Source of the DNA: an uncultured Hyphomicrobiales bacterium
Lineage (GTDB): Bacteria; Pseudomonadota; Alphaproteobacteria; Rhizobiales; Beijerinckiaceae
Reading direction: 5' to 3'
NCBI GenBank assembly: GCA_903861645.1
Contig: CAIOVE010000097.1
Span: 1-39,380 of the forward strand
DNA length: 39,380 bases
Position 1 is the stretch's first letter; every line of letters begins with the position of its first letter. The notes under the pieces are model-generated. The model was not told the origin of the DNA, searched no databases, and worked only from the letters and a program-made list of their open reading frames with translations. The position numbers were made by a program, and so were the translations under genes. Positions 28,561 through 37,106 of the stretch are shown here, piece by piece.

Positions 28561-28848
28561 TCAGGCTACTTTCGCCGGACGCACGCGCTCGGCGATTTCC
28601 TTGCCCTTCTCGCGCTCGATCAGGCCAATGTCGTATTGGCTCTGTAAATTCAGCCAGAACTGTGGGCCATTGCCAAAATAAATCCCGAGGCGAACGGCAG
28701 TGTCAGCGGTGATGGCCCGACGGCCGTTGAGAATATCGGTGATGCGGCCGGACGGAACGCCCAGATCGATCGACAATCTGTTGGCGCTGAGGTCGCGCGC
28801 GACGAGTTCCCGTTTCAGCAGGCGACCAGGATGAACGACGGGGGGCAT
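28561..28848 (-). CDS. higA: HigA-type XRE antitoxin
   Basis: The 95-residue protein opens MPPVVHPGRLLKRELVARDL and has the HigA helix-turn-helix LSANRLSIDLGVPSGRITDILNGRRAITADTAVRL. The FGNGPQFWLNLQSQYDI segment that follows is typical of the family. It neutralises the toxin encoded just upstream and should repress the operon. ATG 28848 lies 4 bp after the stop of higB, so the order is toxin first, as in higBA systems. It converges on uvrA with 7 bp between the ends. Confidence 0.9.
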   Translation of the reverse strand: MPPVVHPGRLLKRELVARDLSANRLSIDLGVPSGRITDILNGRRAITADTAVRLGIYFGNGPQFWLNLQSQYDIGLIEREKGKEIAERVRPAKVA

Positions 28849-28852
28849 GACG

Positions 28853-29140
28853 TTAACCTCTGTGATAGTCGACGATTTGAACTTCATAGGCGTCGCCACG
28901 GCGAAACTCGAAGCAAATTCGCCATCGGGCATTGACCGTCATCGCCCACTGATCCTTGCGGTCGCCCTTCAGTTTATGAAGACCGACGCTTTTCAAAGGG
29001 CTGAGATCGGCCAGTGATGAAGCCGCGTTCAGCGCGGCGAGTAGTTCCTCGGCCATGTCGTGATCCAGCGATCGAAACTGGTTTGAACGCTCGCCATCCC
29101 AAAACTTCCGGCTCGCCGAATTTTTCCACGACCGTATCAT
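28853..29140 (-). CDS. higB: HigB/RelE-family mRNA interferase toxin
   Basis: The 95-residue RelE-fold toxin begins MIRSWKNSASRKFWDGERSN. It contains LHKLKGDRKDQWAMTVNARWRICFEFRRGDAYEVQIVDYH, the catalytic and core beta-strand region of HigB proteins with the basic Lys/Arg and terminal His. It would cut mRNA on the ribosome when the antitoxin is degraded. It is complete and apparently functional. It forms an operon with higA (4-bp gap). Confidence 0.9.
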   Translation of the reverse strand: MIRSWKNSASRKFWDGERSNQFRSLDHDMAEELLAALNAASSLADLSPLKSVGLHKLKGDRKDQWAMTVNARWRICFEFRRGDAYEVQIVDYHRG

Positions 29141-29227
29141 GGCAAATTCATACTACGTCAGACGGTGAATCACAATCCGCCCGATGCGCATGGGTCCATG
29201 GGAGCGAAAAGCCCGCCAGAACAATCG

Positions 29228-30760
29228 CTATTTCGCCCCGCACGTCGCGCCCGGCGGCTCCGGCGCGATATAGATCAGCTCGACCGGCGCGGGAGGGCCG
29301 CCCTGCCCCGGCATCATCTGGACGTTGAAGGTCTCGCGCGCGCCAAGGCAGGCCGGCGCGAAACTTTCGAGCGCGGTCGATTTTTCCGCGAGCGCGGCGA
29401 CGCCGCCGACGACCCGGCACGCCGCGATCTGCTCGGGGTGCGACCAATTGGCGGTCGAGAAGTCGAGATAATCCGGCCGCGACTTCAGCCACAGCACGCC
29501 GGAGGGACCGATTTTGCGATCCGAGATAACCACGCAGCGCAGCGGGCCCTTGCCGTGATTGTCCCAGAATGCCTGCGTCGCCTCGGCCAATGGACGGGTG
29601 TCTGCCGAGAACGCCCACAGTGGCTTGCCAATGGCACCGGCAACGACAAGATAGATCGCGAAGCCGACGAGAATGATGGCCGACATGGCCATGGAGATGC
29701 GCGCGGTCACGCGCTCCGACAGACCCTCGCCCTGCCCGCCCGCTGGAAAGAGCAACGCGAGGCCCGCGGCGGTCGTCACGCAGAACGGCTGCAACCACAA
29801 CGGCTTGATGATCTTGTAGGTCAGGATTGCGCCGAGCAGCAGCACGACCGGCGGACCAAAGCCCATCGCGACGGCAACCCACGGGCGCTCCGGCACGCGC
29901 GAAAACTCATCGCGCCCGCGCAGGCCGTTGGTCGCCAGCAGCATCAGCGCGGGGGCGACGCAAAGCGCGAAAACACCCACGATCAGGTTTTGCGAGGACG
30001 CCTGCAAGTCGCTGACGTTCTTGACCTTGTTGGCGTCGACCGCGTGAAAGACGCTGGTCCAGTCGTGCTGGCTGAGCCACCAGATATGCGGCGACGCGAT
30101 CAGCGCAAAGACGAGAACGCTGACGTAGCTCGACACGCGCCCGAAGGCCGGGCGATAACGCGCGACGGCCGCGGCGAGCGCCACCAGCGCCGCCAGCAGG
30201 AAGAAAATTTCGTACTTGGTCCAAAGCCCCAGCCCCGCCGCGACGCCGAGCGCGATGGCGTCGCGCCAGCGAAGCTCTTCCAGATAGCGCAGGCCATAAA
30301 AAGCAGTCGCGGCCAGAAACGGCGAGAGCATGGAGTTGTGGTTGATCTGGACCGCGTAGAAGGTCGCCGCCGGCGAGGCCAGATACATCAGCGCCGCGAG
30401 CGAGGCGGTTTCCGGCGAGGCGAACAGCCGAACGGCGCGCCAGATGTACCAGGTCGCGATGGCGACGGTGATCTGCGAGAGGGCCATCAGGCCCAGAATG
30501 GGCGGGAACCCCGACCGCAGGACCAGATCGATCGCCCAGGTCGTCACCGGCGGGTGCTTGGAATACCCCAGCGCCCACTCCCGGCCCCAATAGGCGGCCT
30601 CAAGCGTGTCGCCGTGAAGGTTGCCAATCAACAGGGCTGGACCGAGGGTCCAGATGAGGATCTGGACGATCAGGGCGACCGCCATCGGCGAGCGTAACAG
30701 CAGGATCTGGGAAGAGCCGGCGCCGGCTAGGGCCCCGGACGACATGGATGACGGGGGCAT
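29228..30760 (-). CDS. GT39/ArnT-like membrane glycosyltransferase
   Basis: This is a protein of about 510 residues with ten or more hydrophobic helices. It has the first-loop acidic motif GDTLEAAYWGREWALGYSKHPPVTTW, in which the Asp/Glu and the KHPP motif match the dolichyl-phosphate-mannose-type/ArnT fold. VQINHNSMLSPF and LGLWTKYEIFF follow as in other members. A soluble C-terminal part (about 400-510) is present. It likely transfers a lipid-linked sugar to lipid A, another lipid or protein on the periplasmic side; donor and acceptor are unknown. The start is uncertain between 30802, 30760 and 30745; I use the Met of MPPSSM. No sugar-biosynthesis genes are nearby. Confidence 0.82.
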   Translation of the reverse strand: MPPSSMSSGALAGAGSSQILLLRSPMAVALIVQILIWTLGPALLIGNLHGDTLEAAYWGREWALGYSKHPPVTTWAIDLVLRSGFPPILGLMALSQITVAIATWYIWRAVRLFASPETASLAALMYLASPAATFYAVQINHNSMLSPFLAATAFYGLRYLEELRWRDAIALGVAAGLGLWTKYEIFFLLAALVALAAAVARYRPAFGRVSSYVSVLVFALIASPHIWWLSQHDWTSVFHAVDANKVKNVSDLQASSQNLIVGVFALCVAPALMLLATNGLRGRDEFSRVPERPWVAVAMGFGPPVVLLLGAILTYKIIKPLWLQPFCVTTAAGLALLFPAGGQGEGLSERVTARISMAMSAIILVGFAIYLVVAGAIGKPLWAFSADTRPLAEATQAFWDNHGKGPLRCVVISDRKIGPSGVLWLKSRPDYLDFSTANWSHPEQIAACRVVGGVAALAEKSTALESFAPACLGARETFNVQMMPGQGGPPAPVELIYIAPEPPGATCGAK

Positions 30761-30952
30761 GAACGTCCAGCGCTTCAGGTAGAGCTTCCTTGCCCCCGAC
30801 AATACGCGCCGTCAAACATTTATTTGCGGCGCGGCAAGCGTCAGCGGCCCGCAGCCGATCACAGCCCCGCTGTTTACGCAGGGTTAACCTTAGACAAAAG
30901 TCTCAAAAAACATCGATTCGCAGGATTTTTTCTCCTCCGTGATCGACCTCTC

Positions 30953-30967
30953 ATGCAAATTTTGCAT
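30953..30967. promoter_or_regulatory. Palindrome resembling a Fur/Mur-type site
   Basis: ATGCAAATTTTGCAT is a perfect inverted repeat with 7-bp arms and one central base. TGCAA-TTGCA-type palindromes are the sites of Fur/Mur regulators in rhizobia, so metal control is possible; this is inferred from the pattern only. Confidence 0.35.
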
Positions 30968-30998
30968 AGCAGCCCCGGCGCGAGCCTACCTGTATTTC

Positions 30999-31025
30999 GC
31001 ATCGCACATCTATATATTGCGATGC
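30999..31025. promoter_or_regulatory. Inverted repeat over the probable DUF1127 promoter
   Basis: GCATCGCA and TGCGATGC form 8-bp arms around 11 bases, CATCTATATAT, which contain a -10-like TATATA. This is the place of an operator that covers a promoter. The 5' arm lies 69 bp before the start codon. Confidence 0.4.
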
Positions 31026-31067
31026 AGCAAGACGGTTCGAGGCAACCGCCGTCGGAAGGAATTGAAA

Positions 31068-31223
31068 ATGTCCATCAAGTTCATTACCGCCAAGGTCTCC
31101 GCGTGGAGGCGTTATCGCTCCGCGGTGCGCGAGCTCGAACAGCTCAGCGACCGTGAGCTCCACGACCTCGGCATTACCCGCTACGACATCGAAGTGGTCG
31201 CCCGCCAGAGCGCCGGCCTCTAG
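31068..31223 (+). CDS. DUF1127-family small protein
   Basis: The 51-residue basic protein has the DUF1127 core [34 protein letters not shown], with the conserved L-S-D-R-E-L-x-D-[IL]-G-[IL]-x-R motif. Small DUF1127 proteins of Alphaproteobacteria take part in RNA turnover, phosphate and stress responses, and some bind RNA or proteins. GGAAGG precedes ATG 31068 by 10 bases. It is a single-gene unit, with a palindrome-rich upstream region and a strong terminator right after it, typical of a highly expressed and tightly regulated small gene. Confidence 0.93.
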   Translation: MSIKFITAKVSAWRRYRSAVRELEQLSDRELHDLGITRYDIEVVARQSAGL

Positions 31224-31282
31224 GTCAAGTTAACGCGAGGGCGGACATTCCCCCTCCCCTTGGTTCCCCTCGCGTATCGAAG

Positions 31283-31320
31283 CGCCCGCCGGTCCCTCCC
31301 CCGGCGGGCGTCTTTTTTTT
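31283..31320 (+). terminator. Intrinsic terminator of the DUF1127 gene
   Basis: CGCCCGCCGG and CCGGCGGGCG form a 10-bp stem around TCCCTCCC, followed by TCTTTTTTTT. This is a textbook plus-strand terminator, about 60 bp after the DUF1127 stop. Confidence 0.93.
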
Positions 31321-31378
31321 GTCCGGCTCGCGATCCGGCCCGCTTGACCGGGTTGCGCGGCGCCCGCACAACCTCCCG

Positions 31379-32785
31379 ATGAAACCCATCCACGTCATTG
31401 GCGGCGGCCTCGCGGGCAGCGAAGCCGCCTGGCAGATTTCCCGCGCCGGCGTACCGGTCATCCTTCACGAGATGCGCCCGCGAAGGCGCACCGAGGCCCA
31501 TCAGACCGACTCGCTGGCGGAACTCGTCTGCTCCAACTCCTTCCGCTCCGACGAGCCCGGCACGAACGCAGTCGGGCTGATGCATCAGGAAATGCGGCGG
31601 ATGGGCTCGCTGATCATGGCGTCGGCGGATGGACATCAGGTGCCGGCCGGCGGGGCGCTGGCGGTCGACCGCGAGGGATTCGCCGCCGCCGTCACCCGCG
31701 CCATCGAAGCGGAGAAACTGATTCAGGTTTCTCGCGCGGAGGTGACGGAACTCACGCCAACCAGCGACGATCATTACATTATCGCCACGGGGCCGCTGAC
31801 CTCGCCCGATCTGGCGCGCTCGATCGCCTCCCTGACGGGCGAGACGGCGCTGGCGTTTTTCGACGCCATCGCGCCCATCGTGCATCGCGATTCCATCGAC
31901 ATGAGCAAGGCCTGGTTCCAGTCGCGCTACGACAAGGTCGGGCCCGGCGGCGATGGCCGCGACTATCTGAACTGCCCGATGGACCGCGAACAGTATTTCG
32001 CCTTCGTCGAGGCGCTCGTCGCGGGGGAGAAGACGGTCTTCAAGGACTGGGAGAACGTCCCCTATTTCGACGGTTGCCTGCCCATCGAGGTCATGGCCGA
32101 GCGCGGGGTCGAGACCCTGCGCCATGGTCCGATGAAGCCGATGGGCCTGACCAACGCCCATGCGCCGGAAACGAAGGCCTACGCCGTCGTCCAGCTTCGG
32201 CAGGACAACGCGCTGGGCACGCTCTACAACATGGTCGGCTTCCAGACGAAGCTGAAGCATGGCGAGCAGGTGCGCATCTTCCGCACGATCCCCGGACTAG
32301 AAAACGCCGAATTCGCCCGGCTCGGCGGGCTGCATCGCAACACCTATCTCGACTCGCCGCGGGTGCTCGACCCGATGCTGCGGCTCAAGAACGAGCCGCG
32401 CATCCGCTTTGCCGGACAGATCACCGGCTGCGAGGGCTATGTCGAAAGCTCGGCCATCGGCCTGATCGCGGGTCGCATGGCGGCGGCGGAACGGCTGGGC
32501 CAGCCCTTCGCCCCGCCGCCGGCGACGACCGCCATCGGCGCGCTGATCAACCACATCACCGGCGGCCACGTGGCGACCATCGACGCGGGTCCGCGCTCGT
32601 TCCAGCCAATGAACATCAATTTCGGGTTGTTCCCGCCGCTCGCAGAGGCGATCAAGTCGCCCGATGGCAAGCGCCTGCGCGGACCAGAGAAGGCGCTGGC
32701 CCGCAAACGCGCGCTGACCGCGCGCGCGAGGGTCGATCTGGAGCGGTGGCTGGCGGGCGAGCCCGGCATGATCGCCGCCCAGTAA
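31379..32785 (+). CDS. trmFO: tRNA U54 methyltransferase TrmFO (folate/FAD)
   Basis: The 468-residue flavoprotein makes m5U54 in tRNA using methylene-tetrahydrofolate. It starts with the FAD-binding [18 protein letters not shown]. It has the hallmark [27 protein letters not shown] with the catalytic Cys region, [35 protein letters not shown] and the C-terminal GFVES-like [20 protein letters not shown] 31379 is the family start; the longer frame begins inside the preceding terminator. It converges on the phytoene-synthase-like gene with 6 bp between the stops. Confidence 0.96.
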   Translation: MKPIHVIGGGLAGSEAAWQISRAGVPVILHEMRPRRRTEAHQTDSLAELVCSNSFRSDEPGTNAVGLMHQEMRRMGSLIMASADGHQVPAGGALAVDREGFAAAVTRAIEAEKLIQVSRAEVTELTPTSDDHYIIATGPLTSPDLARSIASLTGETALAFFDAIAPIVHRDSIDMSKAWFQSRYDKVGPGGDGRDYLNCPMDREQYFAFVEALVAGEKTVFKDWENVPYFDGCLPIEVMAERGVETLRHGPMKPMGLTNAHAPETKAYAVVQLRQDNALGTLYNMVGFQTKLKHGEQVRIFRTIPGLENAEFARLGGLHRNTYLDSPRVLDPMLRLKNEPRIRFAGQITGCEGYVESSAIGLIAGRMAAAERLGQPFAPPPATTAIGALINHITGGHVATIDAGPRSFQPMNINFGLFPPLAEAIKSPDGKRLRGPEKALARKRALTARARVDLERWLAGEPGMIAAQ

Positions 32786-32791
32786 CGGCTT

Positions 32792-33655
32792 TCAGGCGCG
32801 GGATGCGCGCCACAAGGCCCATTGCCGCCGCCATTGCGGCAGGGCCACCTGCGCGCGGAACGGATCGTAGCCGCGCGTCTCCATGCGGGCGAGATAGGGC
32901 TCGATCAGGGCGAGCGGCAAAAAGGCGGGCGCCGCCTCTGGAATGATCGTCCGCAGATCGGCGCGCGCCGCGCGCAGGTGCTGGCGCGCCATCGTGCGCA
33001 GTTCGTCGAGGGACTCCCGCAGGGCCGGCGTCGTCACGCCGCTGATCACGTGGTCGCGGGTCGCGCCGTGTCGCTTGAGCACGTCGAGCGGCAGATAGCA
33101 CTGGCCTCGGGCGGCGTGCCACGGCAGCGCGCGCATCAAGCCGACAATGGCGTAGGCGAGGCCGCCGTGACCGGCCGCGTCCGCCCCGCCGGGATCGCGG
33201 CCGCCAGCCAGAATGAGCGCCGCCAGCCGCAGCAGCGCCGAGGATGTTTCGCCGCAATAGCCCTCGAACTGGCGCAGACCGGGCATGGGATCGTCGTAGA
33301 GATCGAAGGTCCGGGCGTCGACGAGGTTGGTGAGGGCCGCGCGCGGCAGGGCGCATTTGGTCATCGTGTCCAGCAGCGCCGACGCGATGGGGTGGGCGGC
33401 GATGTCGCCCCTGCCCTCGCCCTCCAGCGCGTCGCGCCACCACTGGTAGCGAATCTCGCCGGGCATGGGATCGGAAACGATATCGCGGATGCGCGCGACA
33501 TCGAGGCTGAAGGCGTAGAGCGCGTGGAGATGCGGGCGCAGGGTCGCGGGCGCGAACAGACACGCGAGCCAACGGTCGGGATCGCCCTCGCGCAGCGACT
33601 GTTCACAATGGGCATAGGCTTCGCCAAGCCGCGGATCGGGTACGTCGTCGATCAA
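32792..33655 (-). CDS. Squalene/phytoene-synthase-like protein (NDUFAF6-type)
   Basis: The 287-residue protein has the trans-isoprenyl-diphosphate synthase head-to-head fold. It shows the first helix LHALYAFSLDVARIRDIVSDPMPGEIRYQWWRDALEG and a middle region with YDDPMPGLRQFEGYCGETSSALLRLAA, closing with LALIEPYLARME. The second Asp-rich motif of true synthases (DxxxD with Arg) is not convincing, and this subgroup is close to mitochondrial NDUFAF6, a complex I assembly factor, rather than to carotenoid enzymes. Its start overlaps the stop of the Mth938-like gene by 4 bp. No carotenoid or hopanoid genes are nearby, favouring the non-carotenoid reading. Confidence 0.8.
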   Translation of the reverse strand: MIDDVPDPRLGEAYAHCEQSLREGDPDRWLACLFAPATLRPHLHALYAFSLDVARIRDIVSDPMPGEIRYQWWRDALEGEGRGDIAAHPIASALLDTMTKCALPRAALTNLVDARTFDLYDDPMPGLRQFEGYCGETSSALLRLAALILAGGRDPGGADAAGHGGLAYAIVGLMRALPWHAARGQCYLPLDVLKRHGATRDHVISGVTTPALRESLDELRTMARQHLRAARADLRTIIPEAAPAFLPLALIEPYLARMETRGYDPFRAQVALPQWRRQWALWRASRA

Positions 33656-34056
33656 CTTGTCGCCAGAAATGCGCCGGCGACGCGACGGCGTTCGCCCAGA
33701 AGAATATTGTAGGTCGAAACCGCCGAGCCTGTCGCCATGAAATCGACGCGCACGCCCGCGGCGCGAAGACCTTCGCGTGTTTCGCGCGACAGAGGCGCGA
33801 GTTGCGCGCCCGTGCCGATGATCAACAGATCGATGGCGCCGGCTGGCGCGGCAAGAACATCCGCCAGCGAATCAAGATCGATTTCCTCGGCGCGCGTCGG
33901 CGACCACGCGCGCACGCCCGAGGGAAGCGCGAGGATGGAGCCGCGATGGGACATGTCGGCGAAGCGAAAACCGCCGGCGCCATAAGCCTCGATCGGCCAG
34001 ACGCCGGGCACGAATCCCGCCAGCTGGCCCGGCAACTGATCCGGCGCGTCCGTCAC
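33652..34056 (-). CDS. Mth938/DUF498-domain protein (NDUFAF3-like)
   Basis: The 134-residue protein belongs to the Mth938/DUF498 fold. Hallmarks are VWPIEAYGAGGFRFADMSHRGSILALPSGVRAW, IDLLIIGTGAQLAPLSRETREGLRAAGV and VDFMATGSAVSTYNILLGERRRVAGAFL. Mitochondrial NDUFAF3, which helps assemble respiratory complex I, belongs to this family. The gene lies 5 bp after secF and overlaps the phytoene-synthase-like gene by 4 bp, so membrane insertion and possible complex I assembly functions share an operon. The bacterial role is not proven. Confidence 0.88.
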   Translation of the reverse strand: MTDAPDQLPGQLAGFVPGVWPIEAYGAGGFRFADMSHRGSILALPSGVRAWSPTRAEEIDLDSLADVLAAPAGAIDLLIIGTGAQLAPLSRETREGLRAAGVRVDFMATGSAVSTYNILLGERRRVAGAFLATS

Positions 34057-34061
34057 GCGAC

Positions 34062-35015
34062 TCAGGCCGGCGTTTTCGCCGCGCCCTTGGGATCGGCCGC
34101 TTCGTCGGCCGCGCGCTGCGCATCCGTGCGCACGCCGAGATAGATCAGGATCGGCGAGCAGATGAAGACCGACGAATAGGTCGCCACGAACAGGCCCCAG
34201 AGCATGGCGATCGAGAACGACCGGATGACGTGGCCGCCGAAAAGCACCAGCGACAGCAGCGCCAGGAACACGGTCGTCGCCGTCATGATCGTGCGCGGCA
34301 GCACGGCGTTGACCGACAGATCGATCATGTCGGCGATGGGCATGCGCTTGTATTTGCGCATCATTTCGCGGATGCGGTCGAGCACGACGACGGTCTCGTT
34401 GAGCGAGTAGCCGACGATGGTCAGAATGGCCGCGATGGACGTCGTGTTGAACTCAAGCTGCGTGACCGAGAAAAAGCCGACCGTCAGCAAGAGATCGTGC
34501 ATGGTCGCGATCACCGCGCCGACCGCGAACTGCCATTCGAACCGGAACCAGAGGTAGCAGAGCACCGCGACAATCGACAGCACTACGCCGAGCGTGCCCG
34601 ATTGCACGAGTTCGCCGGAAACGCGCGGGCCGACGACCTCGACGCGGCGGAATTCATACGTATCGCCAATGCTGGCCTTGACCTTGTCGACCGCCGCCTG
34701 CTGGGCAGCGTCGCCGCCGGGCTGCACGCGCAGGCGCATGGTCACGTCGGTGTCGTTGCCAAAGGCCTGCACCTCGACATCGCCGAGGCCGAGCTTGTCG
34801 CCGACGCCGCGCAAAGCCGATGTGTCGGCCTGACCGGTTTTCGCGCGCAGCTCCAGCAGCGTGCCGCCGGCGAAATCGATGCCGAAATTCATGCCCAGGG
34901 TCAGGAACATGACGACCGAAACAATCGACATGACGGCCGAGAATGGGTAGCTCACGCGGCGGAAGCGCATGAAGCCGAATTTGGTGTCCTCGGGAGCGAG
35001 GCGGAGGAGTTTCAT
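34062..35015 (-). CDS. secF: Sec translocase accessory protein SecF
   Basis: The 317-residue RND-like inner-membrane protein pairs with SecD to use the proton gradient in protein export. Six helices are visible. FGIDFAGGTLLELR is the SecF signature, followed by a periplasmic P-domain, then ILTIVGYSLNETVVVLDRIREMMR and RTIMTATTVFLALLSLVLFGG. ATG 35015 gives MKLLRLAPEDTKFGF, the usual alphaproteobacterial start. It is 11 bp after secD. Confidence 0.96.
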   Translation of the reverse strand: MKLLRLAPEDTKFGFMRFRRVSYPFSAVMSIVSVVMFLTLGMNFGIDFAGGTLLELRAKTGQADTSALRGVGDKLGLGDVEVQAFGNDTDVTMRLRVQPGGDAAQQAAVDKVKASIGDTYEFRRVEVVGPRVSGELVQSGTLGVVLSIVAVLCYLWFRFEWQFAVGAVIATMHDLLLTVGFFSVTQLEFNTTSIAAILTIVGYSLNETVVVLDRIREMMRKYKRMPIADMIDLSVNAVLPRTIMTATTVFLALLSLVLFGGHVIRSFSIAMLWGLFVATYSSVFICSPILIYLGVRTDAQRAADEAADPKGAAKTPA

Positions 35016-35026
35016 GGGCTCGTCCC

Positions 35027-36622
35027 TCAGATCGGCAGGGTTTTGGGACGCGCCCAGCGATACCACAGGGCGATCATCATGCGGGTCATCGTCACAGCGG
35101 TGACGATGGTGGTGAGAATGCCGAGGCCGAGCGACACGGCGAAGCCGCGCACGGGGCCAGAGCCCAGGAAATACAGGATCACCGCGGCGACCATCATGGT
35201 CGCGTTGGAATCCACGATCGTGGCGAAAGCGCGGTTGAAGCCCGCGTCCAGCGCCGAAACGATGGAGCGGCCGGCCTTCGCCTCCTCGCGGATGCGCTCG
35301 TAGATCAGCACGTTCGAGTCAACCGCCATGCCGATGGTGAGCACGATGCCGGCGATGCCCGGCAGGGTCAGCGTGGCCCGCAGCAGGATCAGCGAGGCGA
35401 AGATCAGGGCGATGTGAACCAGCAGGGCGAGATCGGCGAAGACGCCGAACACGCCATAGGTGGTCAGCATGTAGACGACCACGAGGGCGGCGCCGACATA
35501 GGCGGCCTTCTTGCCCGCGTCGATCGAGTCCTGACCGAGGCCGGGGCCGACGGTCCGCTCCTCGACGATGGTCAGCTTGGCCGGCAGGGCGCCGGCGCGC
35601 AGCAGGATCGACAGATTGTTGGCTTGCTCGACCGTGAAACGGCCGGAAATCTGGCCGGAGCCGCCGGTGATAGGCCCGAGAATGCGCGGCGCCGAAATGA
35701 CCTTGTTGTCGAGCACGATGGCGAAGGGCTTGCCGACGTTGGCGCTGGTGACCTCGCCGAATTTCTGGCCGCCGCGAATATTGAAGCGGAAATTCACGAC
35801 CGGCTCGGAGCTACGCTGGTCGAATCCAGGCTGGGCGTCGGTCAGATCCTCGCCCTGCACCATGACCTGCTTTTCGACGGGCAGCAGGCCCGGCTGGTCA
35901 GTCTGCGGCAACTGCTCGATGTCGGCCGGGTTGGCGCCGGGATCGGCGACGAGGCGAAATTCAAGTTTCGCTGTCGTGCCAACGATTTCCTTCAGGCGGT
36001 TGGTGTCCTGCAGGCCGGGCACCTCGACCAGAATGCGGTCGTCGCCAACGCGCTGGATGTTCGGCTCGGTGGTGCCGAGGTCGTTGACGCGCCGGTTGAG
36101 CACCTCGATCGTCTGATCGACGGCGCGGCGGATTTTCTCGTTCACGCCGGCGTCGGTGACCGACAGCTTGAACAGGCCGTCGCCATCGACGGCGATCTCG
36201 ATGGGGGCCGCGCCGGATACGCCCAGCGTGTTGTTGGTGGAGGGCTGCGCCAACTGGCGAAGCTTCGGCATGACCTTGGTCCGGTCGCCCGCGTCCGGCA
36301 CCCTGAACTGGACCACGCGCCCAACGGCGCCGATGCCGCCGGTGATGCGGATGCTTTCCTCGCGCAGGATGCGGCGCACGTCGTCGCGCAGATTGGCGAC
36401 CTGGGTCTTCGTCACGTCGCCGGCGTCGACCTGATAAAGCAGATGCGCGCCGCCCTGAAGATCGAGGCCAAGCACGACCTGCTCCACGGGCAGCCACTTG
36501 GGCAGGGCCTTGCGGGCGGCCTCGAAAGTCTCCTTGGACCAGAAGCTGGGCACGATCACGAGAATCGCGGCGAGCGTCATGGCCAGAATGGAGGCGACTT
36601 TCCAGCGGGCGAAACGAAGCAT
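35027..36622 (-). CDS. secD: Sec translocase accessory protein SecD
   Basis: The 531-residue partner of SecF begins with one helix followed by VLGLDLQGGAHLLYQVD, a SecD hallmark. A large periplasmic part follows, with VEVPGLQDTNRLKEIVGTTAKLEFR. The membrane part has GPGLGQDSIDAGKKAAYVGAALV, LPGIAGIVLTIGMAVDSNVLIYERIREE and FATIVDSNATMMVAAVILYFLGSGPVRGFAVSLG. It is complete. It follows yajC by 68 bp. Confidence 0.97.
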   Translation of the reverse strand: MLRFARWKVASILAMTLAAILVIVPSFWSKETFEAARKALPKWLPVEQVVLGLDLQGGAHLLYQVDAGDVTKTQVANLRDDVRRILREESIRITGGIGAVGRVVQFRVPDAGDRTKVMPKLRQLAQPSTNNTLGVSGAAPIEIAVDGDGLFKLSVTDAGVNEKIRRAVDQTIEVLNRRVNDLGTTEPNIQRVGDDRILVEVPGLQDTNRLKEIVGTTAKLEFRLVADPGANPADIEQLPQTDQPGLLPVEKQVMVQGEDLTDAQPGFDQRSSEPVVNFRFNIRGGQKFGEVTSANVGKPFAIVLDNKVISAPRILGPITGGSGQISGRFTVEQANNLSILLRAGALPAKLTIVEERTVGPGLGQDSIDAGKKAAYVGAALVVVYMLTTYGVFGVFADLALLVHIALIFASLILLRATLTLPGIAGIVLTIGMAVDSNVLIYERIREEAKAGRSIVSALDAGFNRAFATIVDSNATMMVAAVILYFLGSGPVRGFAVSLGLGILTTIVTAVTMTRMMIALWYRWARPKTLPI

Positions 36623-36690
36623 TCAGGGGTCTCTTGGGCTTAAATACAGAGGCGGCGCGGGGCCGTGGCGGACGCGGTGGCGCGTCCGGC

Positions 36691-37023
36691 CTATTCCTTG
36701 ACCGGCTCGCCCTTGGCCCTGACCTCGCCGATGGCGGTGCGCAGCAGCCGGACCTTCACGTTCGGGGCGACCTCAAGCTCGACCTCGTTGTCGTCGAGGG
36801 TGCGGCTGATCTTGCCCACGAGGCCGCCCGACGTCGTCACCGTGTCGCCGCGGCGCACGTTGCGGACGAGTTCGAGATGGGCCTGCTGGCGCTTCTGCTG
36901 CGGACGCAGAATCAGGAAATACATGATGACGAGAATGATCGCGAAGGGCGCGAACTGCATCGCCATTTCGGCCGCGCCACCGGCGCCGGCGGCCTGGGCG
37001 TAGGCGGGAGTAATGAAATTCAT
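36691..37023 (-). CDS. yajC: Preprotein translocase subunit YajC
   Basis: The 110-residue protein has one helix (FAPFAIILVIMYFLILRPQQ). It is followed by the YajC core QKRQQAHLELVRNVRRGDTVTTSGGLVGKI and a small beta domain. It forms part of the SecDF-YajC complex, and the operon order yajC-secD-secF confirms this. Confidence 0.96.
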   Translation of the reverse strand: MNFITPAYAQAAGAGGAAEMAMQFAPFAIILVIMYFLILRPQQKRQQAHLELVRNVRRGDTVTTSGGLVGKISRTLDDNEVELEVAPNVKVRLLRTAIGEVRAKGEPVKE

Positions 37024-37046
37024 GCCAGATGGGCTCCACGTGAAGA

Positions 37047-37064
37047 GCCCCGCCTCGGCGGGGC
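37047..37064. other. GC-rich hairpin between divergent yajC and DUF815 genes
   Basis: GCCCCGC-CTCG-GCGGGGC is a perfect 7-bp stem with a tetraloop. It lies in the yajC leader on the minus strand and has no T run, so it is more likely a leader structure than a terminator. Confidence 0.5.
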
Positions 37065-37106
37065 CCCAAATCGGCGCGGACTATAGCTACGAAGGGGGGG
37101 AAAGCA

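Larger units (their letters stand above)
30761..31067. other. Long intergenic region before DUF1127 gene
   Basis: This 307-bp divergent region holds two palindromes, listed separately, and an A/T-rich stretch around 30895-30935. I see no ORF or RNA gene. A TATATAT run at 31011-31017 lies inside the second inverted repeat and could be the -10 of the DUF1127 promoter; no good -35 is visible. Confidence 0.5.

Noticed and set aside
32792-33655. Carotenoid or hopanoid biosynthesis gene
   Set aside because: The second Asp-rich motif is weak and the operon context is sec and the Mth938 family, without isoprenoid genes.
37047-37064. Terminator between yajC and DUF815
   Set aside because: The genes are divergent and no T run follows the hairpin on either strand.
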